Assembly: GCA_032358255.1 (NCBI GenBank)
Contig: JAULBX010025053.1
Coordinates: 215,249-279,248 of the forward strand
Direction: 5' to 3'
DNA from: Heterotrichella gracilis
Taxonomy: Eukaryota > Sar > Xanthophyceae > Tribonematales > Xanthonemataceae
Length of the DNA stretch: 64,000 nucleotides
Each line of letters begins with the position of its first letter. Position 1 is the first letter of the stretch. Positions 11,001 to 20,889 of the stretch are shown here, piece by piece. The position numbers were made by a program, and so were the translations under genes. The notes beneath the pieces were generated by a model. The model was not told the DNA's origin and did not search any database. It saw nothing but the letters and a program-made list of their open reading frames with translations.

Positions 11001-14000
11001 GGAGGCATTCTGGAAGCAGGTGAGGGGAGTTGCACAGGGATAAGGGTATAGGGTCATGGTAGTTTTGTGGGGTACCACTGGTTCTGCAGCCTGTTGTGTT
11101 AGCTTCATTGTACCAATGGATGCAACCTACCCTGTAATTTCCTGCCCGCATGCCCAGGAGACCTTCAAGGTCTTTGTCTACATTATCAGGGTGTTGTTCC
11201 TCCTGAAACCCTCCAGCTAAACCCTCCCCTGGGGTTCCCTGCCCGCAGGCCCAGGAGATCTTCAAGGTCCAAGCTGCATACATGCCGGAGCTTCTGCAGT
11301 TGCTGCCCAAGCCCGACGGGGATGGGCGGCCGGGGATGGACCAGCCAGGCATGCAGCAGCGCTTTGGCAAGCTGAGCAGCATCCCGTCCAACGCACGCTC
11401 ACGAGGTGGGGCGCTGGGGGCTGGTTGCATGTGTGGAGGGATCGGGAGGAGGAATGGGGGGGAGGGGTGATATGTCTTGACGGGTGCAGCGCGCGAGGGG
11501 TTGGGGGGTGAGGGGTTTGGGCCGGCTAGTGTGCACCGTGGTCGGTTTTGGGTTGACGATACTCGCTGGACGCGGGAGTGAGGCCGGTTGGATGCCACAT
11601 GTCATTTGCATATACCAAGGTTTCATGAATGAGTTTAGCATCTGCCCTCACGCTCCTCCCCCGCTCACCCTGTTCCCTCTTTCCCCCCCTCCCCAGCCGA
11701 TGAGCTCAGCATGCTGCTGCCTCCACCCGAGCAAGCGGGGCTGCTTTCCTCCCTGAAGAACCTCAAGGACATCCCCAGGGACATGGTCATGCATCCCCGG
11801 GGCTCCTCCCTGGTCAAGTTCCTGACCTCGCCACCCATCCTCAGCAACAAGGGCATGCACAAGGGGGCGCAGCTGGGCCCAGGTGGGGCGCGCACCCAAA
11901 CCCTAAACCATAGAACCTGTCTCGCAACCCCTTGGCGCAGCGGTGTGCTGTGGTGCTCGGGTCAAGAAGGGTCCCTGGCTTGGTGGGCAGTGTTAATACA
12001 CTGGTTGGCGACATGTGTTGGGTGCATGTGGGCAATGTGTTCCAGGTGAAAAAGGGCGTGTACAAAAAACCGTAGGCTTTAAAGAGCATGGCATCACTGC
12101 CTGGAAACCACTCATTGAGCAGTGGTAATCGACATCTCGTGATTTAGGTGACAATGCTATGCACTTGATACCATCCCCTTTGCTCCACCAAGGGTCCTTC
12201 ATGCACTCCTGTCCTCTGGCAAACGACCCTGACACACCTTGCCCACGGTGCTCTTCCTGTTGTTCATAGACGGTCATGACTTCCACCCCTTGACATTCTC
12301 CCCCCCTTGGCAGGCCCTTCGCAGGGGCCGGGCAGCAACATGCAGTCCCAGCGGGGCCTGCAGCGCAGCTCATCCATTGGCGTGCAGCAGGGCCACCAGG
12401 CGTCAAAGTCCCTCCCCGCTCCATCCGTGCGCCCCTCCTCCCCCTCACAGGCCTACCGGGAGGGGGGCAAGCGCCAGCAGTCCCCACCACCCGCCGGCCA
12501 GAGCGGCCGCGGGTCGCCCCCGCCCATGGTGCGTGACTGAACCCTAAAACCTGAACCTATTTAGAGCTGCCGCGGATCACCCCCGCCCATGATGCGCAAC
12601 TGATCATATTTCAGACAGACAGAGTTGCATTTGGCATGCACAACGAGGATCACTTCACGACTGCATGCATGCTGCTTCACACCTGTGTGGTCACCGTGAC
12701 CCTACCAGTGCTTGACAACCCTTCTTCCCCACCCCCAATGGAACTGCTGGGGAGCATTCCAGCACTTCACGCCTGCTGTGATGTCCTCCATTCACCTGCC
12801 GTGGTACCCTAATGACACCCCCACAATCTCATGCTCCCCTTTCCCCCCTTCCAGGCGGGCCCCCCTCAGGCCAAGGGGGAGCGCCCCTACCTCCCCACAT
12901 CATCCGCCCAGCAGCCCGCAGCAGGTTTCCGTGACTTGTTCAAGGAGGGGGGGCCACAGGCGCCAGGCAAGCACCAGATACCCATTCCGCTGTCTTGTGA
13001 GGGACCAACATTTTTTTGTTGTGGTACCGTACCGGGGGTGTATATTTTATTAAATTATATTCAATTATTTTGGTTCCATATAAGCTAAGAAATTGATGCA
13101 CGGGGCACCACAACAAGTTAAAAACTCTTCGAAATGTCAAATTTGGTCACATTTGTCCAGATTTGGGGGTTTAGGCTCGATTTTGCCCGGTTTAGGCACT
13201 ATTTTGACCCTCACAAAATTCCGGAAATTCGGCCTTCGGCCTCCACAAAATGTTAAATGAAATTCCCCGAAATGCTTCGGGGCCCTCCACAAAAGTTTAG
13301 TTTCACAAAATATATACCCCCGGTACGGTAGTGAGAGGGACCCTTTTATGCTTTGTTGTGTTTCTCCAAGTATCATCCTCACTTTTGGTCGCATGTCTCC
13401 ATCATTGTGCACATAAACAACATGGTGTGCTGTGTGAGGCGTCAAATTATCATGTGTGTTTGTTAATTTCATGCACTCCGTAATGCATTCACACCATTGC
13501 AATGGCATCCAATGCAGCAGTATGGGGCAGGTGGCAGGGAGGGGTGGCTGACTCTGCTTGTCTTGATCCCATTTACCCTTGCGTAGGATTTGGAGGCATG
13601 CCAGGGGCCGCACCCAGGGGCACTTCCTCCCCTGGCTCGTCACTACAAGCGCCCTCTTCGCCTCGCCCGGCGCCGCCCTCCGCCAACGTGCCTCGCTCAC
13701 AGCAGCAGCAGCCTCCATCAGGTGCGCACCAAATCCTAAACCCAAACCCTAAACCCTAACCAGCAGCCCCCATTATGTGCATCAGGGCGATTCGCTCCTG
13801 ATACACTTGCTTCCTGGTTGTCAAGTTTTTTGCCCTATAAACCCTAAAACGCCCCAATTTTTGCGCAGGTCCGCCGCAGTACGAGGGCGGCCCCTCTGTG
13901 CCTCAGCAGGCGGAGCGGGGCGAGATGCGCCCTCCCCCGCAGCACCAGCAGCAGCAGCACCCAGACGATGACCAGCCAGGCGAGCCCTCGCCCTTCATCC

Positions 14001-16375
14001 CCCGGCCAGGTAATAGACATACATCTTGTAGGGCTTTGTTATAATGATAATAATCATATTAATCATGTAAGTAATGCCTCTCCCATACCATGTGCCCCTC
14101 CTCCTGCACTCCATGTATCCCTTCTCATGCCTTGTCTGCGTCCTCAGACCCCACATGGCGTATCCACCATCCAACCATGTGTGCTCCCCCCCCTCCCACA
14201 GCCAGCGCCTTCAAGCGCAGCCAGAGCGGCAACCAGCGCGGCCCCCTCCACCCCCCCTCCCACCCCCCCATGCCCGGCATGGGCCCCGCGCGCCCCGGCT
14301 CCGCCCCGCTGCACAGCACGCTGTTCAACGCATGGAAGCAGCTGTTCTCAACTGTGAACGGCCCGCTGGGCAAGATGGAGGGCGGGATGGCGGGGGCTGG
14401 CAAACCTGGAGGTGCGTGGCCACTTGGGCTTTGGTCGGGTGGAAAAGGGGAGGGCGTCTCACGTCATCAACAGCTTTTCTTATCTGTTCTGGTGTTACTA
14501 GGCAAAATTGTGGATCAAATAAGATGGGTTTGGTGAAAGCGCAAAGGTATCTGCCCGTCTTGCCGCCACTGCAATAGAAATTGGTCATCCTGTAGCTCTG
14601 GAATGCTGGGTAAGGGATACCCGCAAGAACCTCAAATCGACATGCTTGGCTACCCTTAGTTTGGAAAAAGAAAACTCTTAGTGCACCCCATGGCAGATGA
14701 CATGGTGGACAGGAAAGCAATGCCTCTGCCTTTCCTTTCTGCAAAGCTCGCCCAACGCACCTGTCCAAAGGTGGCTGCATCTATGATTTTTGAATGTAAC
14801 ACAGGTTCGTAAATGCCCTCCATTGACCCCTCCGCCTGCCCCCCCGCAGGCCCCCCAGGTGGCAAGCCCTACCCCTTCCGACCAATGCAGGGCATGGGCA
14901 AGATGCCAATGCCCATGCCAGGTGGCGGCAAGCAAGCCGCGCCACCAGGCTTCCACAGCCAGCAAGGCATGATGCGTCCCCGGGGCCCGGGCTATGGCCC
15001 CCGCCCCTCCGCCGGCCCCATCCCGGATGTTGGGGATGGGTATGCGCGAGGGGGCCCGGGCAGGGCCGCAGCCCCGAGGTTTGCGCCCCCTGCAGGACAT
15101 CCCCGTCGCTCTGAGCAGGTGTGGTTCCCTTGCGGGCTGTTTTACCTGGCCCTTGTACATGCATGTGCTGTGCATGCGCCCAGTGGTGAGCCGTGTTTAG
15201 GGCGTGTTTCCCTAGCAGGCTGTTTCACCTGGCCGTTATAGCATGCCTGTGAGCAGTATTGAGCTGCATGTGGGACACAGGAGCGGTGCCTGGTTGGGGG
15301 CGGTAGCTGTTTAGGGTTAAGGGTTTGGGGTGGGCAGCTGTAGTTGTCGCGAGCGCTGGCCCGTGTTGGCTCCTTGCCACATGGCGCAGTTGCCAAATGG
15401 TCCATGTGGCACAGCCAAACATTTGGATGGGAAGCCAACCCACAGACGTTTGTACCAACCTGGTGTATTGAAACTAAACACAGGAGTGCACACGTGCAAC
15501 ATTGCACCCATGCGTATTACACAAGCAGGGTGACACTCAAATGTGTAAACGTCCCTCTTTCTCCAAGTCCCAACACCATGTTCCCATCCCCAGGATCCCC
15601 AGGGCCTGAGCTCTGAGATTGAGCAGGCTCTGATGGACTTTGACTTTGGGGCGGCACAGGCAGGCCTCGGCAAGGTACTTTTCGACCCTAAACTCTAAAC
15701 CCTCACCTGGCGTTTGTGCCGGAACGACGCTTGTAGTAAATAACCCTAAACCCTGGGTATATGTCTCCATATGATATCGCTTGCTGGTGTGGGTTGGGCC
15801 TCATTCTTTATCATCGCCGTGTGCAAATATTCAATGAGAGAAATGGCATGCGAGAACAGTCCTAGCTCGCGGGCTTGAGTGGCATGTATGATGTGCCAGC
15901 ATGTAGTTTATATGTAGTTTAGCGGAACAGCCAGGTTAGGCGCGAGGCTTGCACATGCCAGCACCAAGCACCTCAACCTGGCACAGGTTACACCTTGGCA
16001 TGCACATACAATTGCAGTTACCCAGCTTTTTTACCAAAGTCAAGTACAAAAGTGATGCACCTAGTCACACTGGTCACCGGCTTCCCTACAGGCTGGCTTC
16101 CTCTCTAAACCCTACACCCACCCGGGCAGGCCGGCTTCCTCACTAAATTCCAATTCCTCGTTGTTACCCTAACCCCCCCCACCCTGCAGGCTGGCTTCCT
16201 CCCCGACGCCTTTGAGTTCCTGAAGAAGGTGTGGCAGCGCAGCTCGCCACGCGTGCACGAGATGGTGCTGGCCTATCGCGAGCACGTGCTGCAGCGGGAT
16301 GGCGCGCCCGACTGGCGCGCGTTCATGTTCAAGCTGTTTGGGGAGGACGCGCTCAAGCCCTTCATGCGCCATTGA
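8060..16375 (+). CDS. Large Pro/Gln-rich protein with a central coiled coil, function unknown
   Basis: Fifteen exons (8060-9082, 9300-9464, 10027-10143, 10430-10622, 10883-11019, 11249-11405, 11697-11882, 12314-12528, 12855-12996, 13596-13721, 13869-14009, 14202-14411, 14850-15118, 15594-15674, 16190-16375) give about 1,115 residues ending in TGA. ATG 8060 is the first ATG in frame. Residues 1-390 are Pro/Ala/Gln-rich and contain basic runs (VRRKRTANG, RRKQRRAQED) that could serve nuclear import. Residues of about 436-550 form a coiled coil (LNAYEMVSGLQREVQEW, LQQDYNQLKQSLIVMKDKG). A long disordered Pro/Gly/Gln/Met tract follows. The final 62 residues are compact and conserved-looking (DAFEFLKKVWQRSSPRVHEM). 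I recognise no family; scaffold or RNA/chromatin roles are only guesses. The acceptor of exon 10 is uncertain (see findings). Confidence 0.75.
9523..9882 (+). repeat. 17-bp direct repeat pair in intron 2 of the coiled-coil gene
   Basis: ATCTACGCAGCCTGTCC occurs at 9523-9539 and again at about 9866-9882, inside the intron between exons 9300-9464 and 10027-10143. The coordinates given cover both copies. It is one more short internal duplication in these introns. Confidence 0.7.
10313..10370 (+). repeat. Intronic relic of the start of exon 10430-10622
   Basis: Bases 10321-10362 resemble 10439-10480 (about 34 of 42 identical): GACCAGCGCCTGGATGCG against the exon's GAGCAGCGCCTGAACGCC. The relic precedes the true exon by 118 bases. 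Degenerate CCCTAAA-like sequence (10384-10427) lies between the copies. Confidence 0.75.
11141..11172 (+). repeat. Intronic relic of an acceptor and exon start, acceptor destroyed
   Basis: Bases 11141-11172 match 11238-11269 at 30 of 32 positions. The true copy reads CCTGCCCGCAG followed by GCCCAGGAGATC. In the relic the acceptor AG has become AT, so only the downstream copy can be used for splicing. Confidence 0.85.
12563..12603 (+). repeat. Intronic relic of an exon end and donor, donor destroyed
   Basis: Bases 12563-12603 match 12500-12540 at about 35 of 41 positions. The true copy spans the exon end at 12528 and its donor GTGCGT. In the relic the donor GT has become AT. A telomere-like ACCCTAAAACCTGAACC separates the copies. 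Confidence 0.85.
13024..13330. mobile_element. Short terminal-inverted-repeat element (MITE-like)
   Basis: The ends are a 24-bp inverted repeat with one mismatch: TACCGTACCGGGGGT followed by GTATATTTT at 13025-13048, and its reverse complement at 13307-13330. The 306-bp interior is AT-rich, has no coding frame, and contains a small palindrome (CCCCGAAATGCTTCGGGG). A 3-bp GTG flanks both sides if the 5' end is set at 13024, a possible target-site duplication. It lies in the coiled-coil gene's intron, 28 bases after the splice donor. The superfamily is not assignable from this copy alone. Confidence 0.7.
13731..13760 (-). repeat. Interstitial telomere-like (CCCTAAA)n
   Basis: About four CCCTAAA-type units, some imperfect, begin nine bases after the splice donor at 13722. 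The plant and green-algal telomere repeat is TTTAGGG, so the motif is in reverse orientation here. Confidence 0.8.
15685..15755 (-). repeat. Interstitial telomere-like motifs next to a splice donor
   Basis: CCCTAAACTCTAAACCCT begins ten bases after the donor at 15675, and TAACCCTAAACCCTGGG follows at 15740-15756. Both are degenerate CCCTAAA repeats within the last-but-one intron of the coiled-coil gene. Confidence 0.7.
16088..16147 (+). repeat. Two intronic relics of the last exon's acceptor and start
   Basis: The true last exon starts GCTGGCTTCCTCC at 16190, after a CAG. The same acceptor-plus-exon edge appears twice upstream, at 16088-16109 (ACAGGCTGGCTTCCTCTC) and 16126-16147 (GCAGGCCGGCTTCCTCAC), each followed by CTAAA-type sequence. 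Using the first copy would run into an in-frame stop before the true exon. Confidence 0.8.
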
Positions 16376-17527
16376 GACCCTAGCTGAGGATTTTCGCTGC
16401 ATGCTTTTATGAAGCCCTGCGTGCGCGAGACCCTGGCTAAGGGTATGCATTTGAGCTGCTCATGGGGTAATGAGTTGGGAGGCACTCACCTAAGCCTACA
16501 TTGAAATATCCTTTGTACCGGAGGGGCCGAGTCTGCGTTGCCTGGTTTTCTTTTCAGTAACGAGGGTTTAACACTTAGGAGTTGGGAGCACAGGTCCATG
16601 CCTGCTACTGCCGCTGGCAGTACACAATATTATTTTTATTCCATTTGCTTTCCAAGAAAGGAAGACCTTATATCAGTGTTGATGTTCACATGCGCTATTG
16701 CTCAAGCCACATGTTTTGAAGCCAGGCAGACTTGCTGAAAGTTCCTGTGTGTGCTGTTGACTAGGATTTCGTTCAAAGAATTGTCGGGCCCGGGGCACAA
16801 AAGGCAGGGATGCATATAACTGCTCCATGCCTAGCTCTCATCAAGAGGTGCCCCTGCTCCGTTGCTCAGCCTGTCAAGCCCTTGTTTAATACGTGCAAGC
16901 ATGGCCTGTTTTACTTACAAGTATCTGTTGTCACAATGTTGTTTATCGTGCTGTATTAATACAATACTGCATTTCTGACACACCTGCACTGCATGTTGGT
17001 TGGGTGGTGGCATCATGTTGACATGATGGGTGGGTGATAGAGCTGCTGCTGCAGCCATCTGTAAATGACTGGTCACCTCGGGAACGCGCTGTGTGGGTCA
17101 CCCATTGGCAATACCTTGGACCAGCTGCATCTTTACTAAGTTAGTAAACGTTCAACGGGGGGTTGAACCCATGGGTCATGCTCGTGGAAAAGTTGCTGCC
17201 CAATCACACACATTGACATCGACATTACCACTGCCACCACTCACATACCCATAGCCAACGTCGTGCTACACAGTGTGCAGATTGTCGAAGTTACCGGGTC
17301 GGGCTTGTGCTGCGAAGATGGCTTCCTGTTGGCCCGGAAAATGCTTGGAAACTGTTTAGGGTTTAGGGTTTACGCCCCGCCACCCCCGTGGGGCCCATAC
17401 TATGAGTCAAACTTGCCGGGTTATAAACAGGGGGCCCTAGCATGCATCGATATCAAGTTATAATCGAGTTGCGCACACTGGCTTTCTTCGCCAAGCCAGA
17501 GTCGAAGTGCAGCAGTTGCAGAACAAA
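16376..17527. other. Intergenic region
   Basis: This holds the 3' UTR of the coiled-coil gene (a TGTAA near 17060 is one candidate poly(A) signal) and the upstream region of the oxygenase gene. An AG-rich telomere-like block sits at 17354-17372. I see no gene. Confidence 0.55.
17354..17372 (+). repeat. Interstitial telomere-like (TTTAGGG)n
   Basis: GTTTAGGGTTTAGGGTTTA contains two exact TTTAGGG units. It lies about 155 bases upstream of the oxygenase start codon. Confidence 0.85.
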
Positions 17528-19494
17528 ATGGCGGTGTCGTACAGTGACCTGGACTTGCGGCGTGACGTGCATGCAGCCAGATATGCCGGTGCTGCGAGCT
17601 GCGTTGTCAGCGAGCTGAAGCACAATGGCTACTGCACCGTTCGGCTGGACCCCGAGGCATACGGCTTGCTGAGCCTATATGAGGGTGCTCTGAACGGAAA
17701 CAGCATTCCCAGCTGCAGCGCACCAGAGAACGGAGTGGAGTTCGGCACCTGCCAACCAGGGAGGTTGCGGAATTTACAGCAGGGTGCAGGGCAATGGGGC
17801 CCATCACAGCGAACAAGGCGCACGCAGCGAACAAGGTGAGGTCTGCTCTTTTTGGAACTGTGTGAGGTGCCAGCTGCCACTGGGTTGTAAGCTGTCGGAG
17901 GCAACGGTCTTCTGTTCCGCTATCCCCCGGGCGTCTAACCCTAACAACGTTTACGCCTTTGCCCCACACAAACCGGACGCAAGACTCAGTCTTAGACTGT
18001 GCTTGCCTTTCAAGCTCGAACCCACTGAGCCTGCTACGCACTTGGACTCCTGACACCTGTTGCGCTGTTGGCAACCGTTTGCCACACTGTGAAACTGAGC
18101 CTGCTACACAGCGAACTTCTGCCACCCTGCACCCAGCTACCCGAGCTTGCAGTAAGGGCAGGGATGCTATCTGGAACGCCGTGTACTTACCACCTTGCAA
18201 CTGCTTGCAGGCTGGTGCCCTGCTGGATGACGTGGCCCGTGCCGTGCTGTGTGCCACCACTTACAACGCCGGCCTGCCCACCTACAGCCTGCACCTGATG
18301 CTGGATGACGTGGTGCCTTAGCACGAGGCCTTCGCCAGCGTGCTGCATGCCGTGCGCTACTCGCCAGTGCCCAGCATGGCGCAGGCGCTGCGCATTGCTT
18401 CAGGCGATGTGCACGAGGACAGGGGTGTTCTGACGGTGGTGGCAATAAGCTGCTCAGGCCTGCAGGTGGGTGCCCAGGCTGAGCAGGGAAGCTGGGTTCT
18501 ACAATCGTGCTGCTTAGCTTGAAAGCACACCTGCTGGGCAATGGCAAAGGCAAAAACTAAGTTTCGCAAAGGCAAAAACTATTTTTTGCAGCAAGCAGCA
18601 CCTGCTTGTACTGAAGGCTGTGTGTGCTTCACTTGCCAGGTGTTGGGCTTTGATGGGTGGCGTGACGTGGTGCTGCGGCCCAACGAGGTGGCTGTGTTTG
18701 CTGGCCACACCCTGAGCTACGCCACACAGGGATACATCAAGGCGGCAGTGCACAGAGTGGTAGGGGCGCAACCCTTTGGCAGTTCTTGTGCCATGTGGCT
18801 TGCTGTTACTGGTGGGATAAGCACTATGGCCAGTTGGTTCCTTTGTCAATGTCATGTACCTTGCTTGGTTGGGTCAGCGTGATAATGCAACTGTGAGCCT
18901 CTCAAGGTCTGCAGCAGCTGCCAGTTGCCCGAAAGCATCATATGAGCGGCCAACGGGCTCCGCTCGCTCGCAATCTGCGTCAACTCTTTCATGGACCTGC
19001 ACCAAGTGGTGATCCGTATGTACGCTCTGTACGTAATGGGTGTGGGTATGTTCAAATCCTGCTCCCACGTTGATCTGCCACATTCTCCTCCCACAGGTCC
19101 CGCCCTTCCAACTAGTGCCGCTGCGCACCAGCCTTGCATACAAGCTGAGGGCCAGGAGCAGTGCTGTGGTTGACCCACGCATGTGCACAGAGGCTGCCAA
19201 CTGGCGCATGCAGCCAGAATGGTGGGTGGTGAAACTTGCATCGTGCGGCAGGAATCGCACTGCACTGCACCGGTGATGTCAACATATGTGGTTGTTTGCA
19301 ATGTCACAGCAGGCTTTGAGAGCGCATGCTTTGCTTGTTGAACATACCTGGTGTTTAAAGTCACTTGGGCATATGCCAGCTGCGCAGCATCCAATGGAAA
19401 GCCTACTGACTGTGCCTCTTCGCCTGCCATGTGGTATAGGGTACGTTTGATTCGCAACATCGCGCCACCATGCCGGGTCAGCGACCTGATGTAG
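17528..19494 (+). pseudogene. 2-oxoglutarate/Fe(II) oxygenase (isopenicillin N synthase-like), interrupted by a stop
   Basis: Exons at 17528-17835, 18211-18465, 18640-18759, 19097-19221 and probably 19440-19494 encode an IPNS-like dioxygenase. The iron-binding H-x-D is VHEDRGVLTVV in exon 2, the distal His is AAVHRVV in exon 3, and the 2OG-binding R-x-S is PLRTSLAYKLRAR in exon 4. Exons 2 to 4 join in phase. Two defects are visible. An in-frame TAG at 18319-18321 interrupts exon 2 between LDDVVP and HEAFASVL, a position where family members read straight through. The first exon's natural donor (17836) leaves the wrong phase for exon 2. A 96-base intron from the GTGGCC at 18229 to that TAG would remove the stop, but would delete part of the fold. 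I favour a recent pseudogene; an assembly error is possible. Confidence 0.6.
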
Positions 19495-19497
19495 CAT

Positions 19498-19975
19498 TTT
19501 GAGCTCACGCATGGGGGGTCAGTCACGGTGCTCCCCCACTCGCACCTCACCCCGGGAGCAGCCACAGCACGCGGCATGCTACAACAACCCTCGGCACAGG
19601 ACAAGCGCAGCCGCCTGTCACAAACAGCCTGCCAGTGCAGGCACCGCCCGCTGCACTTGCAAGGGATAACAGGAACCGGCGCCCACAGCCAGCAAGTGGC
19701 CCCATGGTGGTGTTTGGCAGGACTTTGCGTGGGGAGACGTTGCGCGTGGATATGGAGTCAGGGGAGGAGACTATTGAAACGAAGTTAAAATACTGCCTGC
19801 GAACCAGAATGTACAGCATATCAAGGGAAAGATTTGGCTCCTCACTAGCAAGCACCCAGACGAGCAGAGGTTGATCTTTGCTGGCAGGCAGCTGGAGGAT
19901 GGCCGATCGCTGAATGATTATAATGTAGTTCATGAGTCTACTGTGCACCTTGTTGAGAGGATTCGGGGTGACTGA
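19498..19975 (+). pseudogene. Ubiquitin-like domain with an internal frameshift
   Basis: From ATG 19704 the frame reads MVVFGRTLRGETLRVDME and then EETIETKLK, matching the first half of ubiquitin. After about 41 bases the match resumes in another frame: [18 protein letters not shown], then [20 protein letters not shown], ending at TGA 19973-19975. No GT-AG intron within that interval restores the frame, and the interval is longer than the corresponding ubiquitin segment, so an indel is the simplest reading. The terminal residues are RGD rather than RGG, so it could not be conjugated like ubiquitin. The upstream frame (from 19498) is open, and an AG at 19527 would join it in phase to the oxygenase exon ending at 19221. 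This raises an oxygenase-linker-Ubl fusion as an alternative. Confidence 0.5.
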
Positions 19976-20889
19976 GTGGGGCGGCACCTATGTGGCTTGC
20001 ACTACAGGATGGGTATTGCGCAGTGATTGATATTTGGTGCGCAATCACTGGCAGCCCATCACAGCCACCATCAAACAATGACAGGCTATCGCAAAACAAC
20101 CGCTTGGCCCACTCTGCGGTAGCCACCCACCCCCCAACCCCTCGTAGCCTTGTCCCCACCACCGCCAGTTTGTTCTTTGCTCCCTGCGACTCATACACTG
20201 ACAGGCATTTATCGGGGCTATGCTTAGGTGCTATGTTTTTCTTTACCACGCCATGTTCCACTGGTTGCTGCCCGTTCTGTCTGTGTTTTGCAACATTGCG
20301 GCTTCTGTTGTGCTGCTGTGTGTGGGGGCGTGTTGTTCTCCTTTCTTTCTTCTTCCTTGTTGACAGCTTGGGACCCACACATAGCACTAGCCTTCTGTTT
20401 ATCATTTACGCTGCCGCACCGCTCACACAGCCTCCAGAAACACTCGTTCTGCAGTGTCTTTGACACAAAAATATGGGAATATACCCTAGGGTAAAACAGC
20501 CTATTGCAATACCTGCGCAAAGGACACCTGGCGACCTAGGGCTCCTGTGCTTTTAACGCACGCTTCAAGCTCGAGGCCCCTCAACTTCGCTGCTGGTGTC
20601 ACAACATCTGTTTGTGCAAAACTTGGCGACTAAGCCAGCAACCCAGTTGTCACGCTGGACCGCTCTGGTTGGCGTGCGGTAGTTCTTGCGCACCCCAACT
20701 TGGGGCCCAAGTGTTCTCTGGTACAGCCTCGAGCTCTTGAGATCAGCAACGCCGCACTTTCCTGCCTAGTTATGGAATACGAGGGTGAACCAAAGTTGCC
20801 GCAACAAAGGTCGCCCTGAGGTGCCATCACAATGTAGCCTGCACATTTGGCGTCTTGGGCTGTGTGCGCCCAGCAAGTTTGCGTTCAAA
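19976..20889. other. Intergenic region between the Ubl segment and the PC-esterase gene
   Basis: The first half is T-rich 3' UTR-like sequence. The second half (from about 20.5 kb) keeps CpG and looks like an upstream region. A 157-codon open frame at 19990-20463 has low-complexity Cys/Leu/Phe composition and no recognisable domain. Confidence 0.5.

Noticed and set aside
18319-18321. TAG as a sense (Gln) codon, as in some ulvophyte algae
   Set aside because: Beta-tubulin, GCP6, TMEM53 and golgin genes here all end at TAG in the expected position, so the code is standard.
19025-19055. tRNA-like GTTCAAATCC motif
   Set aside because: The flanking bases do not form a T-arm or acceptor stem, and it lies in an oxygenase intron.
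19990-20463. 157-codon open frame after the Ubl segment
   Set aside because: Composition is Cys/Leu/Phe-rich with no domain, consistent with T-rich 3' UTR sequence.
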